From: Cinclus cinclus
Taxonomy: Eukaryota; Chordata; Aves; Passeriformes; Cinclidae
Direction: 5' to 3'
Assembly (NCBI RefSeq): GCF_963662255.1
Contig: NW_026912157.1
Span: 305,001 to 369,000, forward strand
DNA: 64,000 nucleotides
Positions 1 through 10,411 of the stretch are shown here, in pieces (positions within the stretch are counted from its first letter, which is position 1; the number at the start of each line of letters is the position of its first letter). Under the pieces are notes generated by a model. That model was given only the letters and a program-made list of their open reading frames with translations. It was not told the DNA's origin and did no database searches. Position numbers and translations under genes: made by a program.

Positions 1-1045
1 GGGTTAGGGTTAGTCCTAGGGTTAGGGTTTGGGTTAGGGTTCGGCCTAGGGTTAGGGTTAGGGTTAGGGTTAGGTTTAGGGTTAGGTTTACGATTGGGGT
101 TGGCTTAGGGTTAGGGTTAGGTTTAGGGTTAGGGTTAGGGTTAGGGTTAGTGTTAGGCCTAGGTTTAGGGATAGGGTTTGGTTAGGGTTAGGGTTAGGGT
201 TAGGGTTCGGGTTAGGGTTAGGGTTAGGATTAGTCCTAGGGTTAGGGTTAGGGTTAGGGTTAGGGTTAGGGTTAGGCCTAGGGTTAGGGTTAGGGTTAGG
301 GTTAGGGTTAGTGTTAGGGTTACGCCTAGGGTTAGGGTTAGGGTTAGGGTTAGGGTTAAGGGTTATGGTTAGGCTTAGGGTTGGTGTTTGGGTTAGGTTT
401 AGGCCTAGGGTTAGGGTTAGGGTTAGGGTTAGGGTTAGGTTTAGGGGTAGGGTTAGAGTTAGGTTTGGGTTAGCGTTAGGGTCAGGGTTAGGGTTAATCC
501 TAGGGTTAGGGTTAGGCCTAGTGTTAGGGTTAGGGTTAGGATTAAGGTGATTAGGATTAGGGTTAGGGTTAGAGTTACGTTTGGTTTAGAGTTAGGGTTA
601 GAGTTAGGGTTAGGGTTAGGGGTTAGGGATAGGGTTAGGGGTTAGGGTTAGGGTTAGGTTTAGGGTTAGGGTTAGGTTTAGTGTTAGCGCTAGGGTTAGG
701 GTTAGGTTTAGGGTTAGGGTTAGGGTTAGGGGTAGGGTTTGGGTTAGGGTTAGGGTTAGGGTGTGGGTTTGGTTTTGGGTAAGGGTTAGGTATAGGGTTT
801 GGTTTAGGGTTAGGTTTAGGTTTAGGTTTAGGCTTAGTGTTAGGGTTAGTGTTAGGATTAGGTATAGGATTAGTGTTATTTTTAGGGTTAGTGTTAGGGT
901 TAGGTTTAGGGTTAGATTGGGGTTAGGTTTGGGACTATGGTTAGGGTCAGGTATAAGGTTGGTTTTTGGGTTAGGGTTTTGGAATAATGTTAGCATTAGA
1001 GTTAGGATTAGGTTTAGGCATAGGGAGAGGGTTAGGCTTAGTGTT
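1..1045 (+). repeat. Degenerate telomere-type TTAGGG tract (interstitial)
   Basis: The tract is built of GGGTTA/TTAGGG hexamers with many variants, such as GGTTTGGG, GTTCGG, GGATTAG and GTGTTAG. The longest clean run I found is six hexamers at 241-276; further short clean runs lie near 181-206 and 283-310. The G-rich strand is the + strand, so the motif points right, toward the satellite. From about 750 onward almost every unit is altered and the phase is frequently lost. TTAGGG is the telomere repeat of vertebrates and several other eukaryotes. The degeneracy and orientation argue for an old interstitial or subtelomeric tract rather than a live chromosome end. No gene is present; the dipeptide-type open frames (Arg-Val or Leu-Gly runs) are products of the hexamer. 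Confidence 0.93.
15..504. repeat. CCTAGG-interrupted sub-block of the telomere-like tract
   Basis: The palindrome CCTAGG interrupts the TTAGGG series eight times, starting at 15, 45, 158, 235, 277, 325, 404 and 499. It usually sits in the contexts TAGTCCTAGGG or AGGCCTAGGG. None occurs in the rest of the tract (505-1045), so the tract has two parts with different variant content. The spacing (30, 113, 77, 42, 48, 79, 95) is irregular, so this is a recurring variant hexamer rather than a second tandem period. Confidence 0.8.
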
Positions 1046-1066
1046 ACGACGAGTACTAGAGGGAAT
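1046..1066. other. Junction between telomere-like tract and satellite
   Basis: The last telomere-like hexamers (GTTAGGCTTAGTGTTA) end at about 1046. Recognisable satellite starts at about 1066 with ATTTCTCCCAGACC, which is the middle of the monomer. The roughly 20 bases between, including GACGAG, weakly resemble the satellite stretch GGACGAGG that precedes this point in other monomers, so the true break may lie nearer 1047. No target-site duplication or transposon end is visible. Confidence 0.7.
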
Positions 1067-2903
1067 ATTTCTCCCAGACCAAAGCTGCCTCCTCCTCCAA
1101 ACCTGGCTGCCATCGGAGGCCCAAACGCGCCCTACAAAATGACATCTGCCAAGTGGGCTCTTGAGTTTGGCTTCTTGGGGAAAAGTGCCTCCTTTCAAAG
1201 CCAACATGCCTAACTTGCCTGCGGACAGTCGTGGGCTTTTGCCAACAAAAATTCCATAAGGACGAGGATTCCTCCCAGACCAAAGCTGCCCCCTCCTCCA
1301 AACCTGGCTGCCATCGGAGGCCCAAACGCGCCCCACAATATGACACCTGCATTGAGAGTTCTTGAGTTTGGCTTCCTGGGGAACAGTGCCTCCTTTCAGA
1401 GTCAACTTGGCTGCGGCCCATGCAGGGCTTTTGCCTACAAAAATTCCAGAAGGACGAGGATTTCTCCCAGACCAAAGCTGCCCCCTCCTCCAAACCTGGC
1501 TGCCATCGGAGGCCCAAACGCGCCCTACAAAATGACATCTGCATTGAGGGTTCTTGAGTTTGGCTTCTTGGGTGGAACTGCCTCCTTTCAAAGCCAACTT
1601 GCCTGCGGCCCGTCCTGGGCTTTTGCCTACAAAAATTCCATAAGGATGAGGATTTCTCCCAGACCAAAGCTGCCCCCTCCTCCAAACCTGGCTGCCATCA
1701 GAGGCCCAAACGCGCCCCACAAAATGACGTCTGCATTGAGGGTTCTTGAGTTTGGCTTCTTGGGGAAAAGTGCCTCCTTTCGGAGCCAACTTGCCTAACT
1801 TGCCTGCGGCCCGTCCTGGGCTTTTGCCTCCAAAAATTCCATAAGGACGAGGATTTCTCCCAGGCCAAAGCTGCCCCCTCCTCCAAACCTGGCTGCCATC
1901 GGAGGCCCAAACGTGCCCTACAAAATGACACCTGCCAAGTGGGCTCTTGAGTTTGGCTTCTTGGGGAAAAGTGACTCCTTTCAAAACCAACTTGCCTGTG
2001 TCCCGTCCCGGGCTTTTGCTACAAAATTTCCATAAGGACGAGGATTCCTCCCAGACCAAAGCTGCCCCCTCCTCCAAACCTGGCTGCCATCGGAGGCCCA
2101 AACGCGCCCTACAAAATGACATCTGCCAAGTGGGCTCTTGAGTTTGGCTTCTTGGGGAAAAGTGCCTCCTTTCGGAGTCAACTTGCCTGCGGCCCATGCA
2201 GGGCTTTTGCCGACAAAAATTCCGTAAGGACGAGGATTTCTCCCAGACCAAAGCTGCCCCCTCCTCCAAACCTGGCTGCCATCGGAGGCCCAAATGCGCC
2301 CTACAAAATGACATCTGCCAAGTGGGCTCTTGAGTTTGGGTTCTTGGGGAAAAGTGCTTCCTTTCGGAGCCAAAATGCCTAACTTGCCTGCGGCCCGTCC
2401 TGGGCTTTTGAGTACAAAAATTCCAGAAGGACGAGGATTTCTCCCAGACCAAAGCTGCCCCCTCCTCCAAACCTGGCTGCCAGCAGAGGCCCAAACGCGC
2501 CCTACAAAAGGACATCTGCATTGTGGGTTCTTGAGTTTGGCTTCTTGTGGAAAAGTGCCTCCTTTCAAAGCCAACTTGTCTAACTTGCCTGCGGCCCGTC
2601 CTGGGCTTTTGCCTACAAAAATTCCATAAGGACGAGGATTTCTCCCAGACCAAAGCTGCCCCCTCCTCCAAACCTGGCTGCCATCGGAGGCCCAAACGCG
2701 CCCTACAAAATGACATCTGCCAAGTGGGCTCTTGAGTTTGGCTTCTTGGGGAAAAGTGCCTCCTTTCGGAGTCAACTCGCCGGCGGCCCATGCAGGGCTT
2801 TTGCCTACAAAAATTCCATAAGGACGAGGATTTCTCCCAGACCAAAGCTGCCCCCTCCTCCAAACCTGGCTGCCATCGGAGGCCCAAACGCGCCCTAGAA
2901 AAT

Positions 2904-3094
2904 GACACCTGCCAAGTGGGCTCTTGAGTTTGGCTTCTTGGGGAAAAGTGACTCCTTTCAAAACCAACTTGCCTGCGTCCCGTCCCGGGCTTTTGCTACA
3001 AAAATTCCATAAGGACGAGGATTCCTCCCAGACCAAAGCTGCCCCCTCCTCCAAACCTGGCTGCCATCGGAGGCCCAAACGCGCCCTACAAAAT
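2904..3094. repeat. Representative 191-bp satellite monomer (C type)
   Basis: This is a distinct subtype with linked variants: AAAGTGACTCC in place of AAAGTGCCTCC, TTTCAAAACC, GTCCCGTCCCGGGC, GCTTTTGCTACAAAAA with one C lost, and GAGGATTCCTCCC in place of GAGGATTTCTCCC. The lost base breaks the three-base period, so this class usually ends the long open frames. C-type units recur at fixed places in the higher-order blocks, for example near 4073, 6227, 8351, 12987, 17057, 22118, 28554, 50399 and 57034. They are commonly followed by a unit with GGCTTTCTGGGG. Confidence 0.88.
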
Positions 3095-3286
3095 GACATC
3101 TGCCAAGTGGGCTCTTGAGTTTGGCTTTCTGGGGAAAAGTGCCTCCTTTCGGAGTCAACTTGCCTGCGGCTCATGCAGGGCTTTTGCCTACAAAAATTCC
3201 ATAAGGACGAGGATTTCTCCCAGACCAAAGCTGCCCCCTCCTCCAAACCTGGCTGCCATCGGAGGCCCAAACGTGCCCTACAAAAT

Positions 3287-3478
3287 GACATCTGCCAAGT
3301 GGGCTCTTGAGTTTGGCTTCTTGGGTGGAAGTGCCTCCTTTCAAAGTCAACTTGCCTGCGGCCCGTCCTGGGCTTTTGCCTACAAAAATTCCAGAAGGAC
3401 GAGGATTTCTCCCAGACCAAAGCTGCCCCCTCCTCCAAACCTGGCTGCCATCGGAGGCCCAAACGCGCCCTACAAAAT
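3287..3478. repeat. Representative 192-bp satellite monomer (B type)
   Basis: This is a typical unit of the basic length. Its type signature is TTGGGTGGAAGTGCC, then TTTCAAAG, then GCGGCCCGTCCTGGGC and GCTTTTGCCTAC. The other frequent 192-bp class (A type) carries TTTCGGAGTCAACTTGCC followed by GGCCCATGCAGGGC. The two classes alternate irregularly through the array. The six CpGs lie at GCGG, CCCGT, GACGAG, ATCGG and AACGCG. Confidence 0.9.
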
Positions 3479-3679
3479 GACATCTGCCAAGTGGGCTCTT
3501 GAGTTTGGCTTCTTGGGGAAAAGTGCCTCCTTTCAAAGCCAACTTGCCTAACTAGCCTGCGGCCCATTCTGGGCTTTTGCCTACAAAAATTCCATAAGGA
3601 CGAGGATTTCTCCCAGACCAAAGCTGCCCCCTCCTCCAAACCTGGCTGCCATCGGAGGCCCAAACGCGCCCTACAAAAT
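3479..3679. repeat. Representative 201-bp satellite monomer
   Basis: This length class has nine extra bases compared with the 192-bp unit. AACTTGCCT is present twice in a row before GCGG, or here as AACTTGCCTAACTAGCCTGC, in which one base of the second copy has changed. The added nine bases keep the period a multiple of three. Units with the AACTAGCC form often carry GGGCTTTAGACTAC in place of GGGCTTTTGCCTAC, for example 12585-12785. Confidence 0.9.
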
Positions 3680-6600
3680 GACACCTGCCAAGTGGGCTCT
3701 TGAGTTTGGCTTCTTGGGGAAAAGTGCCTCCTTTCGGAGTCAACTTGCCGGCGGCCCATGCAGGGCTTTTGCCTACAAAAATTCCATAAGGACGAGGATT
3801 TCTCCCAGAAGAAAGCTGCCCCCTCCTCCAAACCTGGCTACGATCGGAGGCCCAAACGCGCCCTACAAAATGACATCTGCATTGTGGGTTCTTGAGTTTG
3901 GCTTCTTGGGGAAAAGTGCCTCCTTTCGGAGCCAACTTGCCTAACTTGCCTGCGGCCCGTCCTGGGCTTTTGAGTACAAAAATTCCAGAAGGACAAGGAT
4001 TTCTCCCAGACCAAAGCTGCTCCCTCCTCCAAACCTGGCTGCCATCGGAGGCCCAAACGCGCCCTACAAAATGACATCTGCCAAGTGGGCTCTTGAGTTT
4101 GGCTTCTTGGGGAAAAGTGACTCCTTTCAAAACCAACTTGCCTGCGTCCCGTCCCGGACGTTTGCTACAAAAATTCCATAAGGACGAGGATTCCTCCCAG
4201 ACCAAAGCTGCCCCCTCCGCCAAACCTGGCTGCCATCGGAGGCCCAAACGCGCCCTACAAAATGACATTTGCCAAGTGGGCTCTTGAGTTTGGCTTCTTG
4301 GGGAAAAGTGCCTCCTTTCAAAGCCAACTTGCCTAACTAGCCTGCGGCCCGTGCTGGGCTTTAGACTACAAAAATTCCATAAGGACGAGGATTTCTCCCA
4401 GACCAAAGCTGCCCCCTCCTCCAAACCTGGCTGCCATCGGAGGCCCAAACGCGCCCTACAAAATGACATCTGCATTGAGGGTTCTTGAGTTTGGCTTCTT
4501 GGGGAAAAGTGCCTCCTTTCGGAGCCAGCTTGCCTAACTTGCCTGCGGCCCGTCCTGGGCTTTTGCCTACAAAAATTCCATAAGGACGAGGATTTCTCCC
4601 AGACCAAAGCTGCCCCCTCCTCCAAACCTGGCTGCCATCGGAGGCCCAAACGTGCCCTACAAAATGACACCTGCCAAGTGGGCTCTTGAGTTTGGCTTCT
4701 TGGGGAAAAGTGCCTCCTTTCAAAACCAACTTGCCTGTGTCCCGTCCCGGGCTTTTGCTACAAAAATTCCATAAGGACGAGGATTTCTCCCAGACCAAAG
4801 CTGCCCCCTCCTCCAAACCTGGCTGCCATCGGAGGCCCAAACGTGCCCTACAAAATGACATCTGCCAAGTGGGCTCTTGAGTTTGGCTTCTTGGGGGGAT
4901 GTGCCTCCTTTCAAAGCCAACTTGCCTGCGGCCCGTCCTGGGCTTTTGCCTCCAAAAATTCCATAAGGACGAGGATTTCTCCCAGACCAAAGCTGCCCCC
5001 TCCTCCAAACCTGGCTGCCATCGGAGGCCCAAACGCGCCCTACAAAATGACATCTGCCAAGTGGGCTCTTGAGTTTGGCTTCTTGGGGAAAAGTGCCTCC
5101 TTTCAAAGCCAACTCGCCTAACTAGCCTGCAGCCCATTCTGGGCTTTTGCCTACAAAAATTCCATAAGGACAAGGATTTCTCCCAGACCAAAGCTGCCCC
5201 CTCCTCCAAACCTAGCTGCCATCGGTGGCCCAAACGCGCCCTACAAAATGACATCTGCCAAGTGGGCTCCTGAGTTTGGCTTCTTGGTGGAAAGTGCCTC
5301 CTTTCAAAGCCAACTTGCCTGCAGCCCGTGCTGGGCTTTAGACTACAAAAATTCCATAAGGACGAGGATTTCTCCCAGACCATAGCTGCCCCCTCCGCCA
5401 AACCTGGCTGCCATCGGAGGCCCAAACGCGCCCCACAAAATGACATCTGCATTGAGGGTTCTTGAGTTTGGCTTCTTGGGGAAAAGTGCCTCCTTTCGGA
5501 GCCAACTTGCCTAACTTGCCTGCGGCCCATCCTGGGCTTTTGCTACAAAAATTCCATAAGGACGAGGATTTCTCCCAGACCAAAGCTGCCCCCTCCTCCA
5601 AACCTGGCTGCCATCGGAGGCCCAAACGCGCCCTACAAAATGACATCTGCATTGTGGGTTCTTGAGTTTGGCTTCTTGGGGAAAAGTGCCTCCTTTCAAA
5701 GCCAACTTGCCTAACTTGCCTGCGGCCCATGCGGGGTTTTTGCCTACAAAAATTCCATAAGGACGAGGATTTCTCCCAGACCAAAGCTGCCCCCTCCTCC
5801 AAACCTGGCTGCCATCGGAGGCCCAAACGCGCCCTACAAAATGACATCTGCCAAGTGGGCTCTTGAGTTTGGCTTCCTGGGGAAAAGTGCCTCATTTCGG
5901 AGTCAACTTGCCTGCGGCTCATGCAGGGCTTTTGCCTCCAAAAATTCCATAAGGACGAGGATTTCTCCCAGACCAAAGCTGCCCCCTCCTCCAAACCTGG
6001 CTGCCATCGGAGGCCCAAACGCGCCCTACAAAATGACACCTGCCAAGTGGGCTCTTGAGTTTGGCTTCTTGGGTGGAAGTACCTCCTTTCAACGCCAACA
6101 TGCCTGCGGCCCGTCCTGGGCTTTTGCCTACAAAAATTCCATAAGGACGAGGATTTCTCCCAGACCAAAGCTGCCCCCTCCCCCAAACCTGGCTGACATC
6201 GGAGGCCCAAACGCGCCCTAGAAAATGACACCTGCCAAGTGGGCTCTTGAGTTTGGCTTCTTGGGGAAAAGTGACTCCTTTCAAAACCAACTTGCCTGCG
6301 TCCCGTCCCGGGCTTTTGCTACAAAAATTCCATAAGGACGAGGATTCCTCCCAGACCAAAGCTGCCCCCTCCTCCAAACCTGGCTGCCATCGGAGGCCCA
6401 AACGCGCCCTACAAAATGACATCTGCCAAGCGGGCTCTTGAGTTTGGCTTCTTGGGGAAAAGTGCCTCCTTTCGGAGTCAACTTGCCTAACTTGCCTGCG
6501 GCCCATGCGGGGTTTTTGCCTACAAAAATTCCATAAGGACGAGGATTTCTCCCAGACCAAAGCTGCCCCCTCCTCCAAACCTGGCTGACATCGGAGGCCC

Positions 6601-7193
6601 AAACGCGCCCTACAAAATGACACCTGACAAGTGGGCTCTTGAGTTTGGCTTCTTGGGGAAAAGTGACTCCTTTCAAAACCAACTTGCCTGGGTCCCGTTC
6701 GGGGCTTTTGCTACAAAAATTCCATAAGGACGAGGATTCCTCCCAGACCAAAGCTGCCCCCTCCTCCAAACCTGGCTGCCATCGGAGGCCCAAACGCGCC
6801 CTACAAAATGACATCTGCCAAGTGGGCTCTTGAGTTTGGCTTTCTGGGGAAAAGTGCCTCCTTTCGGAGTCAACTTGCCTGCGGCTCATGCAGGGGTTTT
6901 GCCTACAAAAATTCCATAAGGACGAGGATTTCTCCCAGACCAAAGCTGCCCCCTCCTCCAAACCTGGCTGCCATCGGAGGCCCAAACGCGCCCTACAAAA
7001 TGACACCTGCCAAGTGGGCTCTTGAGTTTGGCTTCTTGGGGAAAATTGCCTCCTTTCGGAGTCAACTTGCCGGCGGCCCATGCAGGGCTTTTGCCTACAA
7101 AAATTCCAGAAGGACGAGGATTCCTCCCAGACCAAAGCTGCCCCCTCCGCCAAACCTGGCTGCCATCGGAGGCCCAAACGCGCCCTACAAAAT

Positions 7194-7372
7194 GACATCT
7201 GCCAAGCGGGCTCTTGAGTTTGGCTTCTTGGGGAAAAGTGCCTCCTTTCGGAGTCAACTTGCCGGGCTTTTGCCTCCAAAAATTCCGTAAGGACGAGGAT
7301 TTCTCCCAGACCAAAGCTGCCCCCTCCTCCAAACCTGGCTGCCATCGGAGGCCCAAACGTGCCCTACAAAAT
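7194..7372. repeat. 179-bp deleted monomer, copy 1
   Basis: This unit has lost 13 bases: the usual GCCGGCGGCCCATGCAGGGC reads GCCGGGC here. The same deletion occurs in three other units further right, so it serves as a tracer of duplication. The start-to-start step is 179 (7194 to 7373). Confidence 0.9.
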
Positions 7373-8678
7373 GACATCTGCCAAGTGGGCTCTTGAGTTT
7401 GGCTTCTTGGGTGGAAGTACCTCCTTTCAAAGCCAACTTGCCTGCGGCCCGTCCTGGGCTTTTGCCTACAAATATTCCATAAGGACGAGGATTTCTCCCA
7501 GACCAAAGCTGCCCCCTCCTCCAAACCTGGCTGCCATCGGAGGCCCAAACGCGCCCCACAAAATGACACCTGCATTGAGGGTTCTTGAGTTTGGCTTCCT
7601 GGGGAAAAGTGCCTCCTTTCGGAGTCAACTTGCCTGCGGCCCATGCAGGGCTTTTGCCTACAAAAATTCCAGAAGGACGAGGATTTCTCCCAGACCAAAA
7701 CTGCCCCCTCCTCCAAACCTGGCTGCCATCGGAGGCCCAAACGTGCCCTACAAAATGACACCTGCCAAGTGGGCTCTTGAGTTTGGCTTCTTGGGTGGAA
7801 GTGCCTCCTTTCAAAGCCAACTTGCCTGCGGCCCGTCCTGGGCTTTTGCCTCCAAAAATTCCATAAGGACGAGGATTTCTCCCAGACCAAAGCTGCCCCC
7901 TCCTCCAAACCTGGCTGCCATCGGAGGCCCAAACGCGCCCTACAAAATGACATCTGCCAAGTGGGCTCTTGAGATTGTCTTCTTGCGGAAAAGTGCCTCC
8001 TTTCAAAGCCAACTTGCCTAACTAGCCTGCGGCCCGTGCTGGGCTTTAGACTACAAAAATTCCATAAGGACGAGGATTTCTCCCAGACCAAAGCTGCCCC
8101 CTCCTCCAAACCTGGCTGCCATCAGAGGCCCAAACGCGCCCCACAAAATGACATCTGCATTGAGGGTTCTTGAGTTTGGCTTCTTGGGGAAAAGTGCCTC
8201 CTTTCGGAGTCAACTTGCCTAACTTGCCTGCGGCCCATGCGGGGTTTTTGCCTACAAAAATTCCATAAGGACGAGGATTTCTCCCAGACCAAAGCTGCCC
8301 CCTCCTCCAAACCTGGCTGACATCGGAGGCCCAAACGCGCCCTAGAAAATGACACCTGCCAAGTGGGCTCTTGAGTTTGGCTTCTTGGGGAAAAGTGACT
8401 CCTTTCAAAACCAACTTGCCTGTGTCCCGTCCTGGGCTTTTGCTACAAAAATTCCATAAGGACGAGGATTCCTCCCAGACCAAAGCTGCCCCCTCCTGCA
8501 AGCCTGGCTGCCATCGGAGGCCCAAACGCGCCCTACAAAATGACATCTGCCAAGTGGGCTCTTGAGTTTGGCTTTCTGGGGAAAAGTGCCTCCTTTCGGA
8601 GTCAACTTGCCTGCGGCTCATGCAGGGGTTTTGCCTACAAAAATTCCATAAGGACGAGGATTTCTCCCAGACCAAAGC

Positions 8679-10411
8679 TGCCCCCTCCTCCAAACCTGGC
8701 TGCCATCGGAGGCCCAAACGCGCCCTACAAAATGACACCTGCCAAGTGGGCTCTTAAGTTTGGCTTCTTGGGGAAAAGTGACTCCTTTCGGAGTCAACTT
8801 GCCGGCGGCCCATGCAGGGCTTTTGCCTACAAAAATTCCATAAGGACGAGGATTTCTCCCAGACCAAACCTGCCCCCTCCTCCAAACCTGGCTGCCATCG
8901 GAGGCCCAAACGCGCCCTACAAAATGACATCTGCCAAGCGGGCTCTTGAGTTTGGCTTCTTGGGGAAAAGTGCCTCCTTTCGGAGTCAACTTGCCGGCGG
9001 CCCATGCAGGGCTTTTGCCTCCAAAAATTCCATAAGGACGAGGATTTCTCCCAGACCAAAGCTGCCCCCTCCTCCAAACCTGGCTGCCATCGGAGGCCCA
9101 AACGCGCCCTACAAAATGACACCTGCCAAGTGGGCTCTTGAGTTTGGCTTCTTGGGGAAAAGTGCCTCCTTTCGGAGCCAACTTGCCTAACTAGCCTGCG
9201 GCCCGTGCTGGGCTTTTGCCTCCAAAAATTCCATAAGGACGAGGATTTCTCCCAGACCAAAGCTGCCCCCTCCTCCAAACCTGGCTGCCATCGGAGGCCC
9301 AAATGCGCCCTACAAAATGACATCTGCCAAGTGGGCTCTTGAGTTTGGCTTCTTGGGGAAAAGTGCCTCCTTTCGGAGCCAACTTGCCTAACTTGCCTGC
9401 GGCCCGTCCTGGGCTTTTGCCTCCAAAAATTCCAGAAGGACGAGGATTTCTCCCAGACCAAAGCTGCCACCTCCTCCAAACCTGGCTGCCATCGGAGGCC
9501 CAAACGCGCCCCACAAAATGACACCTGCATTGAGGGTTCTTGAGTTTGGCTTCCTGGGGAAAAGTGCCTCCTTTCGGAGTCAACTTGCCTGCGGCCCATG
9601 CAGGGCTTTTGCCTACAAAAATTCCATAAGGACGAGGATTTCTCCCAGACCAAAGCTGCCCCCTCCTCCAAACCTGGCTGCCATCGGAGGCCCAAACGCG
9701 CCCTACAAAATGACATCTGCCAAGTGGGCTCTTGAGTTTGGCTTTCTGGGGAAAAGTGCCTCATTTCGGAGTCAACTTGCCTGCGGCTCATGCAGGGGTT
9801 TTGCCTCCAAAAATTCCATAAGGACGAGGATTTCTCCCAGACCAAAGCTGCCCCCTCCTCCAAACCTGGCTGCCATCGGAGGCCCAAACGCGCCCTACAA
9901 AATGACACCTGCCAAGTGGGCTCTTGAGTTTGGCTTCTTGGGGAAAATTGCCTCCTTTCGGAGTCAACTTGCCGGCGGCCCATGCAGGGCTTTTGCCTAC
10001 AAAAATTCCAGAAGGACGAGGATTCCTCCCAGACCAAAGCTGCCCCCTCCGCCAAACCTGGCTGCCATCGGAGGCCCAAACGCGCCCTACAAAATGACAT
10101 CTGCCAAGCGGGCTCTTGAGTTTGGCTTCTTGGGGAAAAGTGCCTCCTTTCGGAGTCAACTTGCCGGGCTTTTGCCTCCAAAAATTCCATAAGGACGAGG
10201 ATTTCTCCCAGACCAAAGCTGCCCCCTCCTCCAAACCTGGCTGCCATCGGAGGCCGAAACGTGCCCTACAAAATGACATCTGCCAAGTGGGCTCTTGAGT
10301 TTGGCTTCTTGGGTGGAAATACCTCCTTTCAAAGCCAACTTGCCTGCGGCCCGTCCTGGGCTTTTGCCTACAAATATTCCATAAGGAGGAGGATTTCTCC
10401 CAGACCAAAGA
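8679..10411. repeat. 9-monomer higher-order block (1,733 bp), copy A
   Basis: It matches 10412-12145 at an offset of 1,733, rising to 1,734 after a one-base insertion in the second copy. Shared private variants include GGGCTCTTAAG (8749 and 10482) and the 179-bp unit. Left of 8679 the two sequences differ at nearby sites. The unit length equals nine monomers: two of 201, one of 179 and the rest 192. Confidence 0.8.
10096..10274. repeat. 179-bp deleted monomer, copy 2
   Basis: It carries the same 13-base loss as the unit at 7194. The next unit starts at 10275. It differs from copy 1 in ending GAGGCCGAAACG rather than GAGGCCCAAACG, a variant shared with the copies at 11830 and 15900. Confidence 0.9.

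Noticed and set aside
1..1066. TERRA-type promoter geometry
   Set aside because: In that arrangement transcription leaves a CpG-rich subtelomeric repeat and enters TTAGGG on the same strand. Here the satellite lies 3' of TTAGGG, so the geometry is reversed.
1046..1066. Transposon end at the junction
   Set aside because: No terminal inverted repeat, poly-A tail or target-site duplication is visible.
178..1113. Short open frames rich in Arg-Val, Leu-Gly or Leu-Thr within the telomere-like tract
   Set aside because: They are direct translations of the TTAGGG hexamer and its complement.
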